From Enterobacter sp. C2 (GTDB lineage: Bacteria > Pseudomonadota > Gammaproteobacteria > Enterobacterales > Enterobacteriaceae): DNA of 64,000 bases. The stretch lies in NCBI RefSeq assembly GCF_019880405.1, contig NZ_CP082269.1:2170001-2234000 (forward strand), given 5' to 3'. Shown in pieces: positions 26,528 to 35,920 of this stretch. The position numbers and the translations under genes are program-made. Below the pieces are notes generated by a model. The model ran no database searches. It had not been told where the DNA came from and saw nothing but the letters and a program-made list of their open reading frames with translations. The stretch's first letter is position 1. The number at the start of each line of letters is the position of its first letter.

Positions 26528-27670
26528 TCAGCGGCCGCCCATAATGGCGATGTAATCCTGAGTCCAGCGGCTGTAGGGCACGAACTTGCCCCCTTCAGCA
26601 ACCGGCGTTTTCCAGAAGGCGATCTTGTCAAAGAACCCATAGCCATTGGTTTCGCAGCCCTTCTCGCCCAGCAGGGTACTGGCCTTGCAGCCCTCCGCCA
26701 CCACCGGCAGCGAGCCAAACCAGGCGGCCACGTCGCCCTGCACCTTCGGCGTCAGCGACCAGTCCATCCATTTGTAAGCGCAGTTGGGGTGTTTCGCATC
26801 GGTATGCAGCATGGTGGTATCCGCCCAGCCGGTCACCCCCTCCTTCGGGAAGACGGTGGCGATGGGCTGGCCTTCGGTTTTCAAAGCGTTGGCCTGATAG
26901 GGCCAGGCGCTGGAGGCCACCACGCCTTCGTTTTTGAAATCGCTCATCTGCACGGTGGTGTCGTGCCAGTAGCGGTGGATCAGTCCATGCTGGTCGCGGA
27001 GCACCTTCAGCACCGCCTGATACTGCTCTTCGCTGAGCTGATAGGGATCGCTAATGCCCAGCTGCGGCTGGGTGGCTTTCACAAACAGGGCGGCATCGGC
27101 AATGTAGATAGGGCCGTCGTACGCCTGAACCCGCCCCTGGTTGCTCTTGCCGTCCGGCAGGTTCTGCTTAACGAAGATGACCGCCCAGCTGTCTGGCGGC
27201 GTCGGGAAGGTTTTGCTGTTATACATCAGCAGATTGGGCCCCCACTGATAGGGCGTACCGTAGACGTTGCCGCCAACGTTAAACCAGTCGCCCTTGGCCA
27301 CGCGCGGGTCGACGTTTTTCCAGTTGGGGATCAGGGCGGTATTGATGGGCTGAACGCGCTTGCCCATGATCAGGCGCAGGGATGCGTCGCCGGAGGCGGT
27401 GACAAGGTCGTAGCCGCCCTTCGCCATCAGGCTCACCATCTCGTCCGAGGTGGCGGCGGTCTTCACGTTCACCTGGCAGCCGGAGGCTTTTTCAAACTCG
27501 CTGACCCAGTCATACTGCTTATCGGTCTGACCGCGCTCGATGTATCCCGGCCAGGCGATGATATCGAGACGCCCTTCCCCTTTACCGACTTCCGTTGGCT
27601 CGGCTGCCTGCGCGGTGACAATAGTCATACCGAGCGCGTACAGCGTGCTGCGGGCAAATGTCTTACTCAT
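26528..27670 (-). CDS. ydcS: Periplasmic binding protein YdcS (PotD/PotF family)
   Basis: A 380-residue spermidine/putrescine-type binding protein with a Sec signal (ALGMTIVTAQA, cleavage near residue 22). DIIAWPGYIERGQTDKQYDW opens the mature domain, as in PotD/PotF relatives. K-12 YdcS also has reported polyhydroxybutyrate synthase activity and a role in natural DNA uptake; this cannot be judged here. It is the first gene of the transporter operon, with a 180-bp gap to ydcR. Confidence 0.94.
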   Translation of the reverse strand: MSKTFARSTLYALGMTIVTAQAAEPTEVGKGEGRLDIIAWPGYIERGQTDKQYDWVSEFEKASGCQVNVKTAATSDEMVSLMAKGGYDLVTASGDASLRLIMGKRVQPINTALIPNWKNVDPRVAKGDWFNVGGNVYGTPYQWGPNLLMYNSKTFPTPPDSWAVIFVKQNLPDGKSNQGRVQAYDGPIYIADAALFVKATQPQLGISDPYQLSEEQYQAVLKVLRDQHGLIHRYWHDTTVQMSDFKNEGVVASSAWPYQANALKTEGQPIATVFPKEGVTGWADTTMLHTDAKHPNCAYKWMDWSLTPKVQGDVAAWFGSLPVVAEGCKASTLLGEKGCETNGYGFFDKIAFWKTPVAEGGKFVPYSRWTQDYIAIMGGR

Positions 27671-27850
27671 AAGCCATTACTCCTGTCGCAATCAAATGTG
27701 CGGCAGCCGTGCCGTAAAAATATCTCCCTCAGTAAAGGTAGACGGCGCGCTGCGGCCCCACATAAGGCGCAAAAGAAATTTGCTTAGGTTGTGACAGATG
27801 ACGCACTCCGCCATCTTCTGGAGCAGAGACAACGGGTTAATACCGGTGCG

Positions 27851-29260
27851 TTATGCCATGGCCTCGCGGATCAACATCCCCAGCGTTTTGGCCGCCTGCT
27901 CTTCACGATCGCCCCATGCCCAGGAGGTGTTGAAGCGGAAAAAGGGAGCCCAGGTGTCCGAGGTAGAGAACATTTTGCCTGGCGCGATGCTGATGCGGTG
28001 CGCCAGCGCCCGCTCGCTTAGCTGCCCGGCATCCAGGGGGGCGGGCAGCTCAAGCCAAAGAAAGTAGCCGCTGTCGCTGGGGTGGATCTTCACCTCGTCA
28101 GGAAGATGGCGTAGCAGCGCCTGCCTGGCCTGCTGCTTGCGCTCCGCCAGGGTGCGGCGCAGTCGACGCAGATGGGCGTCGTAGCGTTTGGTGGAGAGAT
28201 AGTCCACCAGCGCCAGCTGCATCGGCGAGCTGGTCGAGAGGGTGCTCATCAGCTGCAGCTGCTGGATACGTCGGGCGTGTTTCCCCGCTGCCACCCAGCC
28301 GATGCGGAACCCGGCGACCAGACACTTCGAGAACGACGCGCAGTGCAGGGTCATCTCCTGCGTATCCCACGCTTTAGCAGGAAGCGGCTTCTCACGGCCA
28401 AAGTAGAGCTCGCTGTAGACGTCGTCCTCAATCAGAGTGACGTTGTGCTCTGCCAGCAGGGCCACCAGCCGCGCCTTTTTCTCATTGCTCAGGGTGAAGC
28501 CGAGCGGATTCTGGCTGTTGGTCATTAGCCAGCAGGCCTTCACCGGATAGTCGTTTAGCGCCTGGGCCAGCGCATCGAGATCAATCCCCTCCTCAACGTC
28601 GGTGGCGACCGCCAGGGCCTTGAGCTTAAGCCGCTCCAGCGCCTGTAACGCCCCATAAAAACAGGGGTTCTCAACAATCACCCAATCACCCGGCTCGGTG
28701 ACCGCCTGCAGGCTGAGGTTGAGCGCCTCCAGCGCGCCTGCGGTGATCACCACCTCATCGGGAGAGATGTTCATCCCCTGCTGGGCATAGCGGCGGGCAA
28801 TGGCATGGCGCAGCTCGGCATTGCCCGGCGGCAGGTTCTCGATCACGCTCATGGCGTTGGCGGTTTTGCTGACGTTAGCCAGGGAGCGGTTAAGCTGCTG
28901 AAGTGGAAACAGGCGCGGATCGGGAAACGCCGAGCCAAACGGCAGCACCGAGGCATCGCAGCTGGCCTGCAGCACCTCAAAAATGTAGGTGTTGATGTCC
29001 ACGGCCTCGTCCTGCATCACCTGGGCGGGCGGCATGGGCGGCTTGCGGGAGGGAGGTGACGCAACATAGTAGCCGGACTGCGGCCGGGCAACGATCCGTC
29101 CCTGGCTCTCCAGCATCTGGTAGGCGTGGCTGACGGTCATAAAACTGACGTGGCTGATGGTGACCTGCTCGCGCAGCGACGGCAGCCGATCGCCAGGCTG
29201 CCAGACGCCAAGATTGATCTGCTCAATAATCTGCTGCGCCAGCTGCTGATACTTTTTCAT
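27851..29260 (-). CDS. ydcR: MocR-type GntR/aminotransferase regulator YdcR
   Basis: A 469-residue fusion regulator. Residues 1-75 form a GntR winged helix (QINLGVWQPGDRLPSLRE); residues about 110-469 are a class I aminotransferase fold with the PLP motif SFSKCLVAGFRIGWV (Schiff-base Lys about 311). Such MocR proteins sense amino acids or aldehydes through PLP. It is co-oriented upstream of ydcSTUV-patD, as in K-12, and so is the probable regulator of polyamine catabolism here. Confidence 0.93.
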   Translation of the reverse strand: MKKYQQLAQQIIEQINLGVWQPGDRLPSLREQVTISHVSFMTVSHAYQMLESQGRIVARPQSGYYVASPPSRKPPMPPAQVMQDEAVDINTYIFEVLQASCDASVLPFGSAFPDPRLFPLQQLNRSLANVSKTANAMSVIENLPPGNAELRHAIARRYAQQGMNISPDEVVITAGALEALNLSLQAVTEPGDWVIVENPCFYGALQALERLKLKALAVATDVEEGIDLDALAQALNDYPVKACWLMTNSQNPLGFTLSNEKKARLVALLAEHNVTLIEDDVYSELYFGREKPLPAKAWDTQEMTLHCASFSKCLVAGFRIGWVAAGKHARRIQQLQLMSTLSTSSPMQLALVDYLSTKRYDAHLRRLRRTLAERKQQARQALLRHLPDEVKIHPSDSGYFLWLELPAPLDAGQLSERALAHRISIAPGKMFSTSDTWAPFFRFNTSWAWGDREEQAAKTLGMLIREAMA

Positions 29261-29437
29261 TACTCAGTCCTGTGAATTCCTCTCTGCCCATTGTATAACA
29301 GAAAGCGCTTTCTACGGTTAAAGGATTAGCCAAGAGGCAACTGTTATGCTTTTAAGTTCGGGTGCTGTTTCTGCCCGCATTCATTGACATCACCTATACT
29401 TTCGCTGACATAAATTAAATTATGCGCGGAGTCCTGC

Positions 29438-30838
29438 ATGCTTGATCTAGACGCGTTCCATCTGGCGCGAATTCAATTCGCCTTTACCGTCTCATTCCAT
29501 ATTTTATTTCCTGCTATCACTATCGGGCTGGCCAGCTATTTGGCGGTGCTTGAGGCCCTGTGGCTCAAGACGCAAAATCAGGTCTGGCGAACGCTGTATC
29601 TCTTCTGGGTGAAAATTTTCGCCGTCAACTTTGGGATGGGTGTCGTTTCAGGGCTGGTGATGGCCTACCAGTTTGGTACCAACTGGAGTGGCTTCTCGCA
29701 GTTTGCCGGGAGCATTACCGGGCCGCTGCTCACCTATGAGGTGCTGACGGCCTTCTTCCTTGAGGCTGGCTTCCTCGGCGTGATGCTCTTCGGCTGGAAC
29801 AAGGTCGGCCCCGGCCTGCACTTTTTCTCGACCTGCATGGTGGCCCTCGGCACGCTGATGTCCACCTTCTGGATCCTCGCTTCCAATAGCTGGATGCATA
29901 CCCCGCAGGGCTATGAGATTGTCAACGGTCAGGTGATCCCGGTTGACTGGTTCAAGGTCATCTTTAACCCGTCGTTCCCCTACCGCCTGCTGCATATGTC
30001 TATCGCGGCCTTCCTGAGCAGCGCGCTGTTTGTGGGTGCCTCGGGTGCCTGGCATCTTCTCAAAGGCAACAATACGCCCGCTATCCGCAAGATGTTCTCT
30101 ATGGCGCTGTGGATGGCGCTGGTGGTGGCCCCGATCCAGGCCGTGGTGGGCGATATGCATGGTTTGAACACCCTGGAGCATCAGCCAGCGAAGATCGCCG
30201 CCATCGAAGGGCACTGGGAAAACCCGCCCGGTGAACCCACTCCGCTGCTGCTGTTTGGCTGGCCGGATATGGAGCAGGAGCGCACCCGCTACGGGCTGGA
30301 AATTCCTGCCCTCGGCAGTCTGATCCTGACCCACAGTCTGGATAAGCAGGTTCCGGCGCTCAAGTCGTTCCCGAAAGAGGATCGCCCTAACTCCACCATT
30401 GTCTTTTGGTCGTTCCGCCTGATGGTGGCGATGGGTCTGCTGATGCTGCTGCTGGGCGTGGTCGGGCTGTGGCTGCGTTACAAGGGCCGTCTCTACACCT
30501 CCCGATCGTTTCATCACTTCGCCCTGTGGATGGGGCCTGCCGGGTTGATTGCCCTGCTGGCGGGCTGGGTGACCACCGAGGTGGGACGCCAGCCGTGGGT
30601 GGTCTACGGCCAGCTGCGCACCATTGATGCCGTCTCGCAACACAGCACCTTGCAGATGAGCCTGACTCTGCTGGGATTCTTTGTGGTCTACTCCGCCGTC
30701 TTTGGCGTGGGGTATGTCTATATCGGCAGACTGATCAAGGCCGGTCCGCAGCCCGAAGATCGTCACCCGACAGAGGGCCGCCCGGCGCGTCCGCTCTCTG
30801 CGGCCGGTGAGTCGTTAGAGACAGAGGAGAACAAATAA
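29438..30838 (+). CDS. cioA: Cytochrome bd-type (cyanide-insensitive) quinol oxidase subunit I
   Basis: A 466-residue bd-type terminal oxidase subunit, of the short-Q-loop CioA type. Conserved ligands: His21 (FAFTVSFHILF), His186 (YRLLHMSIAAF) for the hemes, and Met329 (FWSFRLMVAMG); VTTEVGRQPWVVYG is the family hallmark. It oxidises ubiquinol and reduces oxygen to water without pumping protons and is usually cyanide tolerant. Its stop overlaps the cioB start (TAATG). K-12 has its own cydAB/appCB elsewhere, so this is an extra oxidase in this locus, between ydcR and rlhA. Confidence 0.93.
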   Translation: MLDLDAFHLARIQFAFTVSFHILFPAITIGLASYLAVLEALWLKTQNQVWRTLYLFWVKIFAVNFGMGVVSGLVMAYQFGTNWSGFSQFAGSITGPLLTYEVLTAFFLEAGFLGVMLFGWNKVGPGLHFFSTCMVALGTLMSTFWILASNSWMHTPQGYEIVNGQVIPVDWFKVIFNPSFPYRLLHMSIAAFLSSALFVGASGAWHLLKGNNTPAIRKMFSMALWMALVVAPIQAVVGDMHGLNTLEHQPAKIAAIEGHWENPPGEPTPLLLFGWPDMEQERTRYGLEIPALGSLILTHSLDKQVPALKSFPKEDRPNSTIVFWSFRLMVAMGLLMLLLGVVGLWLRYKGRLYTSRSFHHFALWMGPAGLIALLAGWVTTEVGRQPWVVYGQLRTIDAVSQHSTLQMSLTLLGFFVVYSAVFGVGYVYIGRLIKAGPQPEDRHPTEGRPARPLSAAGESLETEENK

Positions 30839-31848
30839 TGGGTATCGATCTGTCAGTTATCTGGTTTGTGATAATCGTCTTCGCCACGCTGATGTATATC
30901 GTGATGGACGGCTTCGATCTCGGGATCGGTATTCTGTTTCCCCTCATTCGCAACGGTGAAGATCGTGACGTGATGGTCAACAGCGTCGCGCCGGTCTGGG
31001 ATGGCAACGAAACCTGGTTAGTCATGGGGGGCGCGGGCCTGTTTGGCGCGTTCCCGCTGGCCTACGCGGTGATTGCCGACGCGCTGACCATTCCGCTGAC
31101 CATCATGCTGGCGGGACTGATCTTCCGCGGCGTGGCGTTCGAATTTCGCTTCAAGGCCACGCCAGCCCACCGTCCGTTCTGGGATAAGTCGTTTATTTTC
31201 GGATCGATCGTCGCCACCTTCGCCCAGGGCGTGGTGGTTGGCGCGGTATTGAACGGCTTTGAGGTGACCGGACGGCGCTTTAGCGGCGGCGCGCTGGACT
31301 GGCTAACGGCGTTTAACCTCTTCTGCGGCCTGGGATTAACCATCGCTTATGCCCTGCTCGGTGCCACCTGGATGGTCATGAAGAGCGGTGGCGCATTGCA
31401 GGAGACGATGCGACACAGGGCGAAACAGCTGCTGCTGGCGCTGCTGGTGACCATTGGCGTGATCAGCCTCTGGACGCCGCTGACCCACCAGGGCATCGCC
31501 GATCGCTGGTTCAGCATGCCAAACCTGTTCTTCTTCCTGCCGGTGCCGCTGCTGGTGCTCCTGCTCAGCTTCTGGCAGTGGCGCAGCCTGAGTAACCACG
31601 CCCATCACACCTTACCGTTCGTGCTGACCCTGGGGCTGGTATTCCTCGGCTTTAGCGGACTCGGGATCAGCATCTGGCCGAATATCATCCCGCCCAGTAT
31701 CTCCCTGTGGGATGCCGCCTCGCCGCCACAAAGCCAGGGCTTTATGCTGGTGGGCGCGCTGCTGATTATTCCGCTGATCCTGGTGTATACCGCGTGGAGC
31801 TACTACGTGTTCCGGGGCAAAGTTCAGCCTGGGGAGGGATACCACTGA
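30838..31848 (+). CDS. cioB: Cytochrome bd-type quinol oxidase subunit II
   Basis: A 336-residue, eight-span membrane protein of the CydB/CioB family, starting MGIDLSVIWFVIIVFATLMY; MDGFDLGIGILFPL and PVWDGNETWLVMGGAGLFGA are the diagnostic N-terminal motifs. It forms the heterodimer with CioA. Its TGA overlaps the next ATG by one base (TGATG), so a third small gene is translated with it. Confidence 0.94.
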   Translation: MGIDLSVIWFVIIVFATLMYIVMDGFDLGIGILFPLIRNGEDRDVMVNSVAPVWDGNETWLVMGGAGLFGAFPLAYAVIADALTIPLTIMLAGLIFRGVAFEFRFKATPAHRPFWDKSFIFGSIVATFAQGVVVGAVLNGFEVTGRRFSGGALDWLTAFNLFCGLGLTIAYALLGATWMVMKSGGALQETMRHRAKQLLLALLVTIGVISLWTPLTHQGIADRWFSMPNLFFFLPVPLLVLLLSFWQWRSLSNHAHHTLPFVLTLGLVFLGFSGLGISIWPNIIPPSISLWDAASPPQSQGFMLVGALLIIPLILVYTAWSYYVFRGKVQPGEGYH

Positions 31849-31979
31849 TGGCAGCACCGCGTTTTGTGAAACGGCTGTTCTGGCTGATTGCTATCTGGGT
31901 CGCCAGCGTGCTGGCGCTTACTGCGGTCAGCATGGCGTTTCGGCTGCTGATGTCGGCGGCGGGCTTTAAATCACATTAA
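31848..31979 (+). CDS. DUF2474 small membrane protein, CydX-like subunit of the bd oxidase
   Basis: A 43-residue single-span protein: MAAPRFVKRLFWLIAIWVAS, then VLALTAVSMAFRLLMS. The basic N-terminus followed by one long hydrophobic helix matches DUF2474, a family regularly found after cioAB. Its start overlaps the cioB stop (TGATG). By analogy with CydX/AppX it probably stabilises the oxidase. It is easily missed because of its size. Confidence 0.85.
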   Translation: MAAPRFVKRLFWLIAIWVASVLALTAVSMAFRLLMSAAGFKSH

Positions 31980-31986
31980 CCGATCT

Positions 31987-32013
31987 GCCCGGCGGCGCTT
32001 ACGCCTGCCGGGC
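31987..32013. repeat. REP-type palindrome between cioAB-DUF2474 and rlhA
   Basis: GCCCGGCGGCGCTTACGCCTGCCGGGC lies between convergent genes; the hairpin can terminate or stabilise both mRNAs. Confidence 0.75.
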
Positions 32014-32025
32014 CTACTCTGGGTC

Positions 32026-33987
32026 CTACCCTTTGCGTTTTGGCATGGTCTTCATCAGCTCATCCGGGCTGATGGAGGCCACAACGCTGCCCGGCTGGGG
32101 CATCTTGAGGATATGGTTTTTCATTTTGCCAATCACGTGCATCTCACAGGGACGGCAGTCAAACTTCAGGGTCAACACTTCATCGCCGTGTACCAGCTGC
32201 ATCGGCGTCGCTTTCCAGCTCTTAATCGATCCCTTCGCCTGCTTCGGACAGAGGTTAAAGGCAAAGCGCAGGCAGTGCTTGGTGATCATCACTGGCACGT
32301 CGCCCTTCTCTTCATGCGCCTCGTAGGCGGCATCAATCAGCTGCACGCCGTAACGGTGATAGAAAGTGCGCGCCTTCTCGTTGTAGACGTTTGCCAGGAA
32401 CGAGAGATGGGTATCCGGATAGACTGGGGCTGGCGTCGCTACGGCTTTGCGGCTGCCGCGCGGGTAGTTTGCCAGACGGGCGCTATCAAGCAGCTCTACG
32501 GCCTCGCGGCGCAGTTGGTTTAGCTGGCTGGCAGGGACAAACAGCGCGCCCGGCAGGTTGACGCGAATATCGCGGGCGTAGTAAATGGTTTGTCCCAGCT
32601 TAGCCAGGCCATCGTGCAGTTGGCTGAGCGCCTTTTCAGCGTTGGTGGCGTCGGCAAACTCGCCCTCCAGCGTATGGGTAATGCTCACTCCCTCTTCACT
32701 GGTCAGGGTGAGGATCAGCTGCTCTTGCCAGCCCCCCAGCTCGATATCCACGCCAACGCGGCGCTCGCTGGAAGTTTTGGTCAGCGCCTGCTGCCAGTTG
32801 TGATCGAGGTTACGGTTAAGGGGATGATTCGGCCGCACCTTGTAGAGATCGGCGGGCATCTCGTTCGGCCACACGCGATAGCGGTTTTCGCCCGTTTTCT
32901 CTACCGTATTGGCGCGAAAGCCGACAATCTCACGCTTAATCAGCACGTTCAACCCATCGCCGTTAGCTAACGTCTCGCTGGCGTCAACGTCGAGATAATC
33001 TTTGCCTACCTTCAGCACTTCACCCACCGGCAGACCGATAAACTTCGGCGAATCAAATGCGCCGATGTCGATCTTACGGGCGTTAACGAAATAGTCGGTG
33101 CTGCCGCGATGGAACGTTTTGTCCGTCGATGGGATAAAGAAGTGCTCGGTGCGCCCCGCTGAGGAGCGCGCCAGATCGCCCCGCTCCTCAATGATGGCGT
33201 CCAGCATCTGCCGGTAGTGAGCGGTGATGTTTTTCACGTAGCTCATATCTTTGTAGCGCCCCTCAATCTTAAAGGAGCGCACTCCGGCGTCGATCAGCGC
33301 TCCGAGGTTGGCGGTCTGGTCATTGTCCTTCATCGACAGGAGATGCTTTTCAAACGACACCACCCGGCCCTGATCGTCTTTCAGGGTATAGGGGAGACGG
33401 CAGGCCTGCGAGCAGTCGCCGCGGTTAGCGCTGCGCCCGGTCTGGGCGTGAGAGATGTTGCACTGCCCGGAATACGCTACACACAGGGCACCGTGGATAA
33501 AGAACTCAATGGTGGCGTCGGTGCTGTCGTGGATAGCACGGATCTGCTGCAGGTTCAGCTCACGAGCCAGAACGATCTGCGAGAAGCCGACGTCAGAGAG
33601 AAACTTCGCCTTCTCTACGCTGCGGATATCGCACTGGGTGCTGGCGTGCAGCTCGATGGGGGGAATATCCAGCTCCAGCACGCCCATATCCTGCACGATC
33701 AGCGCATCGACGCCGGTCTCATAGAGGTCGGTAATCAGGCGCTGGGCCGGCTCCAGCTCATCATCATGCAGAATGGTATTCAGGGTAATAAAGATTTTTG
33801 CCCCGTAGCGATGGGCAAAAGGTACCAGCTCGGCGATATCGCGCAGACTGTTGCTGGCATTATGGCGTGCACCAAAGCCGGGACCGCCGATATAGACAGC
33901 ATCGGCCCCGTGCAGGATAGCCTCGCGGGCGATGGCGGTGTCGCGGGCCGGGCTTAACAGTTCAAGATGATGAGTGGGCAGGCGCAT
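32026..33987 (-). CDS. rlhA: 23S rRNA 5-hydroxycytidine C2501 synthase RlhA (YdcP)
   Basis: A 653-residue U32-peptidase-family protein that hydroxylates C2501 of 23S rRNA. Seen: LELLSPARDTAIAREAILHG, AVYIGGPGFGARHNAS and the U32 signature EFFIHGALCVAYSGQCNISH with clustered cysteines (also RGDCSQACRLPY); further cysteines occur near the C-terminus (NLCPKQAKG, DCRPCEMH). I use the ATG at 33987 (MRLPTHHLELL), matching the K-12 N-terminus; an upstream TTG at 34014 is open but lacks support. Adjacent to sutR, as in K-12. Confidence 0.94.
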   Translation of the reverse strand: MRLPTHHLELLSPARDTAIAREAILHGADAVYIGGPGFGARHNASNSLRDIAELVPFAHRYGAKIFITLNTILHDDELEPAQRLITDLYETGVDALIVQDMGVLELDIPPIELHASTQCDIRSVEKAKFLSDVGFSQIVLARELNLQQIRAIHDSTDATIEFFIHGALCVAYSGQCNISHAQTGRSANRGDCSQACRLPYTLKDDQGRVVSFEKHLLSMKDNDQTANLGALIDAGVRSFKIEGRYKDMSYVKNITAHYRQMLDAIIEERGDLARSSAGRTEHFFIPSTDKTFHRGSTDYFVNARKIDIGAFDSPKFIGLPVGEVLKVGKDYLDVDASETLANGDGLNVLIKREIVGFRANTVEKTGENRYRVWPNEMPADLYKVRPNHPLNRNLDHNWQQALTKTSSERRVGVDIELGGWQEQLILTLTSEEGVSITHTLEGEFADATNAEKALSQLHDGLAKLGQTIYYARDIRVNLPGALFVPASQLNQLRREAVELLDSARLANYPRGSRKAVATPAPVYPDTHLSFLANVYNEKARTFYHRYGVQLIDAAYEAHEEKGDVPVMITKHCLRFAFNLCPKQAKGSIKSWKATPMQLVHGDEVLTLKFDCRPCEMHVIGKMKNHILKMPQPGSVVASISPDELMKTMPKRKG

Positions 33988-34081
33988 AGGGTCGTTATTA
34001 TCCGTGATCAACAAAATGGCCGCTATTGTAGTGAGAAGCTGGCCCGGACGAAAACATTTTCGCTATGCCGACACCGTCTCT

Positions 34082-34657
34082 TTAGGGTGCGTCAGGGCTA
34101 TGGGTCGTTATTTTTCCCACCACTCGCTCTTTTGGATAGTGGATCAGAGAGTGAAACTGGGTGGTCTGTCCGCTGCTGTTGCGGTAGGCATGGGTTTTAT
34201 CCCCGGCAAACCTGACCCCGCTCCCCGTCTGTAGCGTCTGCCACTCGCCGTCGATCCGCATCTCCAGCGTGCCGGAAATCACCACCACATGTTCAATGAC
34301 ACCCTGCTCGTGCGGAGTGGACTCGCTGAACGCGCCGGGGGCAAGGGTTACCGAAAAGTGGTCAAAGCACAGCTCGCTATCCCACGGGAAGATCGGCGTA
34401 ATGGTCATCGCCTGCTGGTCAGGATCGTAGGCCTGCGGCGCGCTGGCATCCGCTGCGGTGATAAACGTGGAGAGCGGTACGTTTAGCCCGGTAGCGATTT
34501 TCCATAGCGTAGCCACCGTGGGGCTGGATTCATTGCGCTCGATCTGGCCGAGCATCGCTTTCGAGACGCCGGTTTCCGTGGCGAGGCGCGAAAGGCTCCA
34601 GCCCCGGCTCTGGCGCAGCGTTTTCAGTGTCGCAGACAGATACTGTGGCAGATCCAT
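34082..34657 (-). CDS. sutR: HTH/cupin regulator SutR (YdcN)
   Basis: A 191-residue regulator: an XRE-type helix-turn-helix (about 10-65; LATETGVSKAMLGQIERNES is the recognition part) plus a C-terminal cupin (about 105-180, SESTPHEQGVIEHVVVISG). In E. coli SutR controls genes of sulfur utilisation. The start at 34657 is fixed by an unusually strong GGGAGGGAG nine bases before it. It is divergent from ydcO, with 90 bp between start codons, and this gap must hold both promoters. Confidence 0.93.
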   Translation of the reverse strand: MDLPQYLSATLKTLRQSRGWSLSRLATETGVSKAMLGQIERNESSPTVATLWKIATGLNVPLSTFITAADASAPQAYDPDQQAMTITPIFPWDSELCFDHFSVTLAPGAFSESTPHEQGVIEHVVVISGTLEMRIDGEWQTLQTGSGVRFAGDKTHAYRNSSGQTTQFHSLIHYPKERVVGKITTHSPDAP

Positions 34658-34747
34658 ACTCTCCCTCCCTCGTGCGTGAATGGCTTGTTGTGCGTTATAA
34701 CGCACAATGCTATTTTTATCTACCGTGATAGCGTACATGGAGTCATT

Positions 34748-35920
34748 ATGCCCCTGCGTCCCTTTCCCTTTTCCACCCTGCTGGCTGGCTTTGTAGCGGT
34801 GCTGGTGGGTTACGCCAGCTCGGCGGCCATTATCTGGCAGGCCGCCAGCGTCGCCGGTGCCAGCCCGGTGCAAATCGCCGGCTGGATGACGGCGCTGGGG
34901 CTGGCAATGGGTATTAGCACCCTTGTGCTGACCCTGCGCTACCGCGTTCCGTTGCTCACCGCCTGGTCAACCCCCGGCGCGGCGCTGCTCGCTACCAGCC
35001 TTGACGGGGCCACCCTCAACGAGGCCGTCGGGGTATTTATCTTTGCTAATGCCCTGATCCTGCTCTGCGGCCTTACCGGCCTGTTTGCCAGGCTGATGAA
35101 GATTGTCCCGCACTCGCTGGCAGCGGCGATGCTGGCCGGTATCTTACTGCGTTTTGGATTGCAGGCCTTTACTAATTTACAGAGCGATTTCAGTTTAAGT
35201 GTCAGCATGTTGCTGGCATGGCTGATCTGCAAAGCGCTAGCGCCGCGCTACGCCATTATTGCCACTCTAATTACAGGCGCATTCGTGGCCTGGCTAGACG
35301 GTGACGTTGTCACGTCTGCGCTGCACTTTTCGGTGGTGATGCCCGAGATAATTGCCCCTCGCTTTACTCTGACCACCTTAATCAGCGTGGGCCTGCCCTT
35401 TTTCCTGGCGACGATGGCCTCGCAAAACGCGCCCGGTTTCGCCACTATGCAGGCTGCTGGCTATCATGTTCCCGCCTCGCCGCTGATGGTCTTTACCGGC
35501 GGACTGGCGCTGCTGGGCAGCGTATTTGGAGTCTACTCCGTCTGTATCGCCGCCATCACCGCCGCCATCTGTCAAAGCCCAGATGCGCACCCGGATGCGG
35601 ATAAACGCTGGCAGGCTGCCGCTGCCGCAGGCATCTTCTATCTGCTGGCGGGCCTGTTTGGCGGCTCGATAAGCGGACTAATGGCTGCCCTTCCGCTGAG
35701 CTGGATCCAGACCCTGGCAGGGCTGGCGTTGCTGGGTACGATCGGCGGCAGCCTGCATCAGGCGCTAGTAAACGAGCGCGAACGCGATGCCGCGGTAGTC
35801 ACCTTTCTCGTAACCGCCAGCGGCGTGACGCTGCTGGGCATCGGGTCGGCATTCTGGGGTCTGCTGGTGGGGGGGATCTGCTTTGCCGTCCTGTCAGGCG
35901 TACGCCGCGCGCATTTGTGA
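34748..35920 (+). CDS. ydcO: BenE-family benzoate/H+ symporter YdcO
   Basis: A 390-residue inner-membrane transporter with about twelve spans, starting MPLRPFPFSTLLAGFVAVLV. LTAWSTPGAALLATSLDG and ATMASQNAPGFATMQAAGY are diagnostic for BenE. The ATG at 34748 has GGAG six bases upstream; upstream in-frame starts lack a ribosome site. The last 27 bp overlap the 3' end of the convergent AraC-family gene. Confidence 0.9.
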   Translation: MPLRPFPFSTLLAGFVAVLVGYASSAAIIWQAASVAGASPVQIAGWMTALGLAMGISTLVLTLRYRVPLLTAWSTPGAALLATSLDGATLNEAVGVFIFANALILLCGLTGLFARLMKIVPHSLAAAMLAGILLRFGLQAFTNLQSDFSLSVSMLLAWLICKALAPRYAIIATLITGAFVAWLDGDVVTSALHFSVVMPEIIAPRFTLTTLISVGLPFFLATMASQNAPGFATMQAAGYHVPASPLMVFTGGLALLGSVFGVYSVCIAAITAAICQSPDAHPDADKRWQAAAAAGIFYLLAGLFGGSISGLMAALPLSWIQTLAGLALLGTIGGSLHQALVNERERDAAVVTFLVTASGVTLLGIGSAFWGLLVGGICFAVLSGVRRAHL

